Below, one piece after another: positions 19,847 through 26,305 of a DNA stretch of 55,066 nucleotides. The notes under the pieces are model-generated. The model was not told the DNA's origin. It searched no databases and saw only the letters and a list, made by a program, of their open reading frames with translations. Source of the DNA: an uncultured Lachnospiraceae bacterium (lineage in GTDB: Bacteria > Bacillota > Clostridia > Lachnospirales > Lachnospiraceae); NCBI GenBank assembly GCA_900314085.1, contig OMTX01000174.1, positions 1-55,066 of the forward strand, given 5' to 3'. The first letter of the stretch is position 1; each line of letters begins with the position of its first letter. Both the position numbers and the translations under genes were made by a program.

Positions 19847-20485
19847 ATGACAAATGAAGAACGGATGAAAAAGGGCTATCTCTGGCTGGACACAGGGGAG
19901 TCCATGGACCTGCAGATTCACCAGCGGAGCCTGATCTATGATTTCAACCACACAAGGCCGGACAATGTGGAAAGGCGGCAGGAGCTGCTTACGCAGATAT
20001 TCGGCCATATCGGGGAAGGGGCCTGGGTGGAGCCGCCCCTTTTCGCCTCCTTCGGCTGCACGGACACAATTGGCGACCGGACGTATATCAATTCAAATCT
20101 GAACCTTGTTGACGACCTGGGAATCACCATCGGTTCCGACGTCCTGATCGCGCCGAATGTGACGCTGATCAATACCGGTCATCCCCTTCATCACGAACTG
20201 CGGAAGCACGGGGAGATGTACTCCCTTCCCGTTGTCATTGAAGACGGGGTCTGGCTGGGAGCAAATGTCACGGTCTGCCCCGGCGTCACCATCGGAAAGA
20301 ATTCCGTCATCGGGGCGGGCTCCGTCGTCCTTCACGATATTCCGGCCAACACCTTCGCAGCCGGCGTTCCCTGCCGCGTCATCCGCGAAATCGGTGAGCA
20401 TGACAAGGAATACTACTACCACGACCGCCGCGTAGACGACGGTCCGGGCATGCCGGAAACGGACCTGCCGGGGCTGCAGGATTGA
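19847..20485 (+). CDS. Maltose/galactoside O-acetyltransferase-like hexapeptide-repeat protein
   Basis: A 212-residue acetyl-CoA-dependent sugar acetyltransferase of the LacA/Maa/NodL type. It has the N-terminal cap (MTNEERMKKGYLWLDTGE, DFNHTRPDNVERRQELL), the catalytic-loop histidine in INTGHPLHHELR, and left-handed beta-helix repeats (IEDGVWLGANVTVCPGVTIGKNSVIGAGSVV). It ends in an acidic tail of about 20 residues longer than usual. The ATG at 19847 follows AAGGGGG; an upstream in-frame extension to 19718 lies in the tandem repeats. The acceptor sugar is unknown. Confidence 0.88.
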   Translation: MTNEERMKKGYLWLDTGESMDLQIHQRSLIYDFNHTRPDNVERRQELLTQIFGHIGEGAWVEPPLFASFGCTDTIGDRTYINSNLNLVDDLGITIGSDVLIAPNVTLINTGHPLHHELRKHGEMYSLPVVIEDGVWLGANVTVCPGVTIGKNSVIGAGSVVLHDIPANTFAAGVPCRVIREIGEHDKEYYYHDRRVDDGPGMPETDLPGLQD

Positions 20486-20502
20486 AGATTGATTTGAACA
20501 GA

Positions 20503-20539
20503 AAGGCTGTGACAATGCATCTTGCATTTTCATAGCCTT
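20503..20539 (+). terminator. Hairpin after the acetyltransferase gene
   Basis: AAGGCT (20503-20508) pairs with AGCCTT (20534-20539) and encloses AATGCA/TGCATT. Only a TTTT inside the loop side is present, with no strong T-run downstream, so termination is plausible but not certain. Confidence 0.4.
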
Positions 20540-20627
20540 GACTATGTTCTTGCAGTTATTTTGAGATGGGTTTCAATCGTTCCTATTCGGATGGCTTCTC
20601 AGGTTTTCATGTCTGCAGAGATTTTTT

Positions 20628-21527
20628 ATGAACAATTCAGTTGGAAAAACAGCATATTTCCATCTTCCGGGACTGTTTGAATTCTACGAATTTTATAAGG
20701 TTTTCCTGCCCCTGTTCCGGGAGCATCGCGAATACTTCTACGACCGGTGTGCCATCAGCTCCATCTATGGGGCGCCCGGAGACTGCCTCTGGGGCGGCGG
20801 CCGCATGGGCTATGGTAATGCAAGGCCTTTGGATGTGAAAAGCCTGATGGAAGAATACGATATTTCCGTCCGCCTGACTTTCTCCAATTCCCTGCTGAGA
20901 CCGGAGCATCTTTCGAATCCGGAGTGCAACCGCCTCTGCCGCATGTTTGAAAGCCCGAAGAACGGTATCATCATCACATCGGATCTGCTTCTCGACTATA
21001 TTCGGGAGCACTATCCTGAATATTATTTTGTGTCTTCTACCACAAAAGTGCTGACGGCCTTCTCCGATTTCCGGAAAGAACTCGACAGGGAAGAATTTTC
21101 TTTTGCCGTGCTGGATTTCCGCCTGAACCGGCGGTTTGAAGACTTGAAAGAATTGACGCAGGAGGAGAAGGACAAGACGGAATTCCTTGTGAATGAATGC
21201 TGCTCCTTCACCTGTCCCGACCGCAAGGCCTGCTACGAAGCGGTAAGCCGGCTGGAGCTGGGGGAAGAGAGCCACTTCATCTGCACTTCTCCCGACGCCG
21301 CTGAAGGCTATCGCTTCTCACGCGCCATGCAGAATCCGGCTTTTATCTCCTGCGATGATATCCGGAATATCTATCTGCCCATGGGCTTTTCCCAGTTCAA
21401 GATCGAAGGCCGCAGCCTGGGGAGCGCCCTTCTTCTGGAATTCATCCTTTTTTATATGACAAAGCCGGAGTATCAGCTGAATGTGAGAGAAGAGATGTAT
21501 CTTACGAACGAACTTGATTTATTTTAG
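20628..21527 (+). CDS. Conserved-looking protein of unknown function, possibly U32-peptidase-like
   Basis: A 299-residue soluble protein. Features that recall the U32 peptidase/YhbU-type TIM barrels are a Cys cluster after a NE motif (NECCSFTCPDRKAC, residues 189-202) and the late motif GFSQFKIEGRSLGSALLL (about 253-270). An N-terminal signature IYGAPGDCLWGGGRMG (46-61) and VRLTFSNSLL are also visible. U32-related proteins often bind an iron-sulfur cluster and act in RNA or prosthetic-group hydroxylation or in cell-envelope processes; which, if any, applies is unknown. The ATG at 20628 has only a weak AGAG upstream. It stands alone between two hairpins. Confidence 0.5.
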   Translation: MNNSVGKTAYFHLPGLFEFYEFYKVFLPLFREHREYFYDRCAISSIYGAPGDCLWGGGRMGYGNARPLDVKSLMEEYDISVRLTFSNSLLRPEHLSNPECNRLCRMFESPKNGIIITSDLLLDYIREHYPEYYFVSSTTKVLTAFSDFRKELDREEFSFAVLDFRLNRRFEDLKELTQEEKDKTEFLVNECCSFTCPDRKACYEAVSRLELGEESHFICTSPDAAEGYRFSRAMQNPAFISCDDIRNIYLPMGFSQFKIEGRSLGSALLLEFILFYMTKPEYQLNVREEMYLTNELDLF

Positions 21528-21556
21528 GGAAATATAATTCCATTACTGTGAGATAA

Positions 21557-21597
21557 CAAAGAGGGGCGCCTCCATCAAAAGGAGGCGTCCCTCTTGA
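21557..21597. terminator. Bidirectional terminator between convergent genes
   Basis: CAAAGAGGGGCGCCTCC and GGAGGCGTCCCTCTTG form a long stem around ATCAAAA. It serves the U32-like gene on the plus strand and the EF-hand-like gene on the minus strand. Confidence 0.75.
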
Positions 21598-21612
21598 GTT
21601 TACCTACAATTT

Positions 21613-22818
21613 TTACAGCGCCAGATCTACGTGCGCAATGGTTCCGGCCGCTCCTGTCGACTCTTTCAGGTAGATGCCGGTTTTGCGGATCTGCCCGTTC
21701 AGATTATTATTCTCATCCTTGAGCGAAAACTCTGTGTCCGCATTTCCGAGATAGATGGCACCGACGTCCGCCTGCTTCAGGTCGAGCAGGGTGTCTGTCC
21801 CGTCCTCATTGTGTTTCCAGACCTTGAGCTTGGAGAAAACGGAGTCGCCCTCATCAATCCACCCGTTGCCGTCTTCATCGTAGGCAGAGAGGTCCTTGAA
21901 GCCGTCGCCGGATTTCGTTCCGAAGAGTTCTGATCCGTCGTTGATGACCCCGTCTTCATTTTTGTCGAGAGCCAGGAAACCGGAGCCCTGGGAGGCGTAG
22001 GAAATCCTGTCCTTCTTCCCGTCCCCGTCGAGGTCGAAGTAGAATTTCCGGTCGCTGACGCTCGTCACATTGTCATCGACATTGATGATCAGGGGATCGG
22101 TCTTTATATATTCTTTCGTTTCCAGGGAATCGTAGTGGGCCATGAATGACCGCGACATGCCGACTTCGACATTGAAGGAAAGGCTGCGGCCGTCAGCCGT
22201 CAGTGCAGTTCCCGTCGTGGCAAACGCCGTTTCCTCTGACTCCGCTACCAGTGAATGAGTAGCAGTGATCCTTTGCCAGACACTCTGCGTGGGCGTGCGG
22301 CGGGAAGGTCCTTCCCCGAAATCAATATTCTTTCCGGTCACATTTGAGGAGTCCACAAGTTCAAAGCTCTGCGCCTCCTGGTGCTTCTTCTGCCAGGCGG
22401 CTTTGAGCCCGAGAATATCTTCCCCCGGTGTCTTCTGCCGGACCTTTCCGTCGCCCTTATATTCCTTCCCGTTCAGGGCGGCAAGAATCTTCTTGATCAG
22501 CTGAACTTCATAGTCCTCTTCTTCAGGAATGGCAAAATGATTCTCATCCGGTTTCGTCGCGCGCAGGGCCTCCGTCATGGACTTCAGGGCATTCGCCTGC
22601 CGTTGCTTTTCTTCCTTTTCCTGCGCCTTGTCCTTTTCTTCCTGGTACTCGACCATGGCTTCCTGGACATTTCCGCTTTTGGATTTCGAGGATAATGTAA
22701 GAATTGCTGCAGCCGCATCGTCATCCGCTGCCGCTTCAATCGTCATCTGCGACGACTCGGCATAGGAAAACGCTTGGTGTGAAGACGCCATTGCCACTGC
22801 TGAAGAAGAGATTTTCAT
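21613..22818 (-). CDS. Calcium-binding repeat protein with EF-hand-like loops
   Basis: A 401-residue protein. Residues 1-150 are Ser/Ala-rich, then strongly helical and charged (EYQEEKDKAQEKEEKQRQ). The C-terminal part has three Asp-rich loops of the EF-hand/dockerin type: DLDGDGKKDRIS, DKNEDGVINDGSELFG and DEDGNGWIDEGDSVF. These would bind calcium. Similar 'ELFG..GDGF..LS.YD.DGNG.ID' arrangements occur in secreted bacterial calcium-binding proteins. No signal peptide is visible: the start MKISSSAVAMASSH has no hydrophobic core, so export by a non-Sec route or cytoplasmic location are both open. AAGGAG precedes the ATG at 22818. Its upstream region carries repeat array A. Confidence 0.65.
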   Translation of the reverse strand: MKISSSAVAMASSHQAFSYAESSQMTIEAAADDDAAAAILTLSSKSKSGNVQEAMVEYQEEKDKAQEKEEKQRQANALKSMTEALRATKPDENHFAIPEEEDYEVQLIKKILAALNGKEYKGDGKVRQKTPGEDILGLKAAWQKKHQEAQSFELVDSSNVTGKNIDFGEGPSRRTPTQSVWQRITATHSLVAESEETAFATTGTALTADGRSLSFNVEVGMSRSFMAHYDSLETKEYIKTDPLIINVDDNVTSVSDRKFYFDLDGDGKKDRISYASQGSGFLALDKNEDGVINDGSELFGTKSGDGFKDLSAYDEDGNGWIDEGDSVFSKLKVWKHNEDGTDTLLDLKQADVGAIYLGNADTEFSLKDENNNLNGQIRKTGIYLKESTGAAGTIAHVDLAL

Positions 22819-22959
22819 GACCGGACTCCTTTCCTATTGCGAAGCGCGGAAAATCCTTTTCCCGCTTTTCAAAATATATATCGGAAGGTCCCACATGAAT
22901 AATAACCCGCAGGGCGTGTCTTCACGCGAACATTTGCAGCTTACAGCCGGGGGCAGCAG

Positions 22960-23410
22960 CATTTGGAGGAGAAATTTCAAGCCTTCCGCGCAGACCTTCT
23001 CTTTTTCCGTGGAGTCAGGGCAGGATAAAGCAAGTTCAGGAGGAGAAGATTCCAGGTCTCCGCGAAAAATCTCTCTTTATCGTGGGGCTGATGGCGGCAA
23101 AGGCAAGTTCAGGAGGAGAAAATTCAAGGCTTCTGCGAAGAAATTCTCTTTTCTGGCGGCGCCGGGAACGTGGTACGTCGGCGGGAAGGAGAAGATTGCA
23201 GGATTTTGGAGAAGATTTCTCTTTTTGCCTGGCACTAGGAGCGTTGCGCGGTGGTCGGAAAGAGAAGATAGCAGGATTTTGGAGAAGATTTCTCCTTTTG
23301 CCTGGCACTAGGAGCGTTGCGCGGTGGTCGGAAAGAGAAGATAGCAGGATTTCGGAGAAGAATTCTCCTTTCCTGTGCCGCCAGACTGGTGGCCTTCCGG
23401 CAGGAAAGAG
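22960..23410. repeat. Repeat array A: six units of a 73-bp palindromic repeat
   Basis: A TTCTCT/TTCTCC box recurs at 22997, 23070, 23144, 23217, 23290 and 23363, that is at intervals of 73 or 74 bp. It is preceded by GGAGAA so that several units hold a tight hairpin, for example GGAGAAGATTTCTCC (23281-23295) and GGAGAAGAATTCTCC (about 23354-23368). The last three units are nearly identical over their whole length; the outer ones have diverged. It fills the divergent gap between the EF-hand-like gene and the nuclease-like gene. Open frames across it are by-products of the repeat. Confidence 0.85.
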
Positions 23411-23483
23411 AAAATTTCAAGAATATGTAGAAAAAGTTACAGAAATGTGCTATAGTACATGTCAGTTCAGTATTCATGAATCA

Positions 23484-23529
23484 ATTCAAAAGGCGTCTGC
23501 GTGTAGTCGCAGATGGCGCATCTTGAATA
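23484..23529 (+). promoter_or_regulatory. Leader hairpin before the nuclease-like gene
   Basis: ATTCAA (from 23484) and TTGAAT (to 23529) enclose an inner TCTGCG/CGCAGA stem (about 23495-23512). A TATAGT -10-like box lies upstream at about 23451-23456. The inner TGCGTGTAGTCGCA is the exact reverse complement of a segment in the hairpin at 33479-33542. Confidence 0.5.
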
Positions 23530-23605
23530 TCTTGCCATTTCGGCAGACATTTCCATGTAGATTGTAATAGGACAAGAGCATTTTTTTTGTAAGGGGGGAC
23601 TTTGA

Positions 23606-24376
23606 TTGGGACGAGTTGAAATTGAAGAAGAATTGAAAAAACGGCTGCGGGAAAAGGCGGCAATCGAGAAAGCATTGACCCCGTTCCGGAAAGAAGAGAG
23701 AAAACTGGCGGTATATCGCTGCGGAACTGTTGACAAATGGTATGTGCTGCAGGGCGGCGAAAGAATATATCTTCCGAAATCCTGTCGAGAGGAGGCTGCT
23801 CAGCTGGCAAAAGCAACCTGGCTCAGGACCCGGCTGGCGGAAACAAATGCAGAGATTACAGCCTGCCGCAAGTACTTGAAAAGCTTTCATGGGGAAGACG
23901 CAAGGCTGGAAAAGCTATTGAACCAGACAGAATTCTGTGATTTGATCGGACATCCGGAATATAATGACATGCTTTGGAAAAAGTCGAAGCGCACGAAGAA
24001 TGACAAGCATCCGGAAAGCCTGCAGATTGAGCAGAAATCCGGTGACTTTGTGCGGTCAAAGTCGGAATCGCTGATTGCCATGACGCTGGATAAATACGGA
24101 ATTGCCTATCGATATGAAAATCCATTGGAAACGCCGAAAGGAAAATTCTATCCGGATTTCACCATCCGGCATCCGAAGAATCACAAGACTTATATCTGGG
24201 AGCATTTCGGGATGATGGACGATGAAGACTATGCGGCAAAAGTTCCCGAGAAGCTGTCCATATATCTGGAATGCGGATTTGTTCCGGGGGAGAATCTGCT
24301 GATGACTTTTGAAGCCGGCGGACACCCGCTGACGCCGCACACGATTGAAGAAGTCATAGCCCGGAATCTTTTGTAG
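23606..24376 (+). CDS. PD-(D/E)XK nuclease-like protein between two repeat arrays
   Basis: A 256-residue protein. The N-terminal half (1-110) is helical and charged. The C-terminal half looks like a very-short-patch-repair/PD-(D/E)XK fold: SESLIAMTLDKYGIAYRYE with Glu154, FYPDFTIRH with Asp184, and YIWEHFGMMDD with Glu199-His200, the last in the place of the E-x-K step. Proteins of this look are seen in Firmicutes as uncharacterised. Activity on nucleic acid is inferred only from the fold-like motif order. Translation starts at TTG 23606 with AAGGGGGG upstream. Codon use and AT content seem a little higher than in neighbours, which would fit transfer. Arrays A and B flank it. Confidence 0.5.
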   Translation: MGRVEIEEELKKRLREKAAIEKALTPFRKEERKLAVYRCGTVDKWYVLQGGERIYLPKSCREEAAQLAKATWLRTRLAETNAEITACRKYLKSFHGEDARLEKLLNQTEFCDLIGHPEYNDMLWKKSKRTKNDKHPESLQIEQKSGDFVRSKSESLIAMTLDKYGIAYRYENPLETPKGKFYPDFTIRHPKNHKTYIWEHFGMMDDEDYAAKVPEKLSIYLECGFVPGENLLMTFEAGGHPLTPHTIEEVIARNLL

Positions 24377-24410
24377 AAATGAGAGAAGCTTCTTGCTTAT
24401 GACTTGAATT

Positions 24411-25080
24411 TTCTCCTTCGGGCGAGTTCTTTTCATGGGCTCTAATAGGGACAAGGAGAAAATCTGTCCGATATTCGAGGGAAATCTCCTCTGCCGGGGC
24501 AGTGAACACCCGGCGGGGGAGATTTTTCTGCGTATTTGTTGGGAATTTCTCTTTTTTCCCGTAGCCACCGCCGTCTCCTGGAGGCGGAAGAGAGAAGAAA
24601 GCAAGAAAGCATGCAGAAATTCTCCGTTTTGCCGGAAGCACCCCGGGTTTGCGGAGGCGGAAGAGAGAAGAAAGCAAGAAAGCATGCAGAAATTCTCCCT
24701 TTCACTGGCATTGCTGCCGTCTCCCGGCGGCGGAAGAGAGAAGAAAGCAAGAAAACATGCAGAAATTCTCCCTTTCGTCGGAATCGTCGGCTGTCCCTGG
24801 CGGCGGAAGAGAGAAGAAAGCAAGAAGATGGTCGAAAATTCTCCCTTTCGTCGGAATCGTCGGCTGTCCCTGGCGGTCGGAAGGAGAAGAAAGTAAGAAG
24901 ATGGTCGAAAATTCTCCCTTTCGCCGGAATCGTCGGCCGTCCCTGGCGGCGGAAGAGAAAAGAAAGTAAGAAAAGAGCTGGAATTTCTCTTTTTTGACGT
25001 GTTCGCCGGGGCCCGGAGGCGGTCGGAAGAGAGAAGAAAGCAAGAACAGGATAGAAAAATCTCCCCTGCCGCCCCAAGAA
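24411..25080. repeat. Repeat array B: about ten units of a 73-bp palindromic repeat
   Basis: The TTCTCC-type box recurs at 24411, 24484, 24547, 24620, 24693, 24766, 24839, 24912, 24985 and 25059. All steps are 72-74 bp except one of 63. From 24585 on each unit reads CGGAAGAGAGAAGAAAGCAA, a variable middle, then GAAATTCTCC and a GC-rich linker; GAGAA and TTCTC arms can pair. The array fills the convergent gap between the nuclease-like gene and the aldolase gene. Because 73 is not a multiple of three, the same peptide recurs in successive frames, which argues against coding. Confidence 0.9.
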
Positions 25081-25147
25081 AGAAAATTCATTAGGCTGCG
25101 AGGGAGAAGATTTCACGCATTCGAGCATTTATATACAAGCGGACAGA

Positions 25148-26170
25148 TCACGCATTCTTCAGCTTCGCATACGACCGGATGTACTTCGTGTGCTCGTAGA
25201 CTTGCAGGAGTACGGAGAGGGGATCGCCCTTTCCGGCGGCATGGGAAAGAAGGGCGGCGAGGCAGTTTTTCTCGGCGACCTGGAAGGCGGCTTCGGCTTC
25301 GGAGCGGCTGTCGCCCAGGCAGACAGCGCCTTTGTTTTTGATGAGGACGGCAGGCACCCGCTTCAGCTCCGTGAAGATGGCCTTCTGGTCGGCGTCCTCC
25401 GGCAGGCAGCGGATCTTCGAGCCGAAGAGCTGGGCAGCGTCATCGATGAAGATTTCCACGTCGCGGCCGCGTTCAGACGCGGCCTTCAAAACCGGTGTCT
25501 TCACAAAGACATTCGTGCCGTTCTTCCCGGCGTGGTAGGAAAGGAGGCCGGCGGCTGCAGCTTCATCGGGCGTGAGGATTTCCGGAGCCGGGATATCCGT
25601 GATCTTTTCAAAACGTGTCCGGGCAAGCTCTTCCAGAGCGAAGGCAGACCGGAAGGCGTCGTCCTTCGTGCGTCCGAAGCAGACAGCTCCGTGGCTCTTC
25701 ATGAGAATGGCGTGGGAACCCAGAAATGCCTGTTCTGCGGTAGCAATATTTGTGGCCAGCGTCTTCGTTCCGTTCATGCCGTAGGAAGCAGTAGGAACGA
25801 CGGAGCCCAGCATCTGGGCCAGATCCTCCGGCACGTTCGTGATATTTTCTTCGAGGATGGACAGAGCTGTGGCGAAAGGCTGGTGGGTGTGGATGACGAA
25901 GTTGATCTCCGGGTGCAGGCGGTAGACGGCCGCATGGACGCCGGATTCCGACGAGGGACGGATGTCCCCAATCCAGGAGAGATCTGAAATGCGTACAGGT
26001 ACGATGTCCTCGTGCTGCAGGGCGTCATAGCCCTTGCCGGACGGGGTGATGGCGAATTCTTCATCGGAAATCCTTGCACTGATATTTCCCCAGGTGCGGG
26101 CGACAAGGCCCTTTTCCACCAGCTCGTGACCGGCAACGATAATTTCTTCTCTTGCTTCCTTGAGTTCCAT
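25148..26170 (-). CDS. Class II aldolase/adducin family protein with two tandem domains
   Basis: A 340-residue protein. The N-terminal domain has the metal-ligand motif FVIHTHQPFATAL and the SHGAVCFG motif of zinc-dependent class II aldolases (L-fuculose-phosphate or ribulose-phosphate type). The C-terminal half repeats the fold (DDAAQLFGSKIRCL, LIKNKGAVCLG, EAAFQVAEKNCLAAL) but lacks the HxH ligands, so it is probably structural. Substrate is unknown; a sugar phosphate is typical. The start is uncertain: MELKEA at 26170 has GAGAAAG upstream, MRKP at 26182 has none. The upstream GH2 glycosidase is divergent, so shared sugar use is possible. Confidence 0.8.
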   Translation of the reverse strand: MELKEAREEIIVAGHELVEKGLVARTWGNISARISDEEFAITPSGKGYDALQHEDIVPVRISDLSWIGDIRPSSESGVHAAVYRLHPEINFVIHTHQPFATALSILEENITNVPEDLAQMLGSVVPTASYGMNGTKTLATNIATAEQAFLGSHAILMKSHGAVCFGRTKDDAFRSAFALEELARTRFEKITDIPAPEILTPDEAAAAGLLSYHAGKNGTNVFVKTPVLKAASERGRDVEIFIDDAAQLFGSKIRCLPEDADQKAIFTELKRVPAVLIKNKGAVCLGDSRSEAEAAFQVAEKNCLAALLSHAAGKGDPLSVLLQVYEHTKYIRSYAKLKNA

Positions 26171-26305
26171 AGGCTTTCTCATTTCTGTGCTGATTTTTTT
26201 CAAGTGTATTATACAGGCTGAAGGCAAAAAAACAAGGCGTGAGGGAGCGATTGTGCTACAATCAGTGCAAACTTTACCGGCCTTTTACAGGAATGAGGTT
26301 TCTTT

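Noticed and set aside
22817..23567. Open frames of about 160 codons across array A, including an ATG at 22895 with GGAAGG upstream
   Set aside because: The peptide is made of repeats that change frame every 73 bp; the open reading results from low stop-codon density in the purine-rich units. The first 20 codons after 22895 cannot be fully excluded.
22960..25080. CRISPR array interpretation of the repeats
   Set aside because: Units diverge gradually, the supposed spacers resemble one another, the repeat is not a constant 25-40 bp block, and no cas gene is present.
24056..25128. Long Ser/Phe-rich open frames on the minus strand across array B
   Set aside because: The same peptide appears in three frames in turn because 73 is not divisible by three; no start context.
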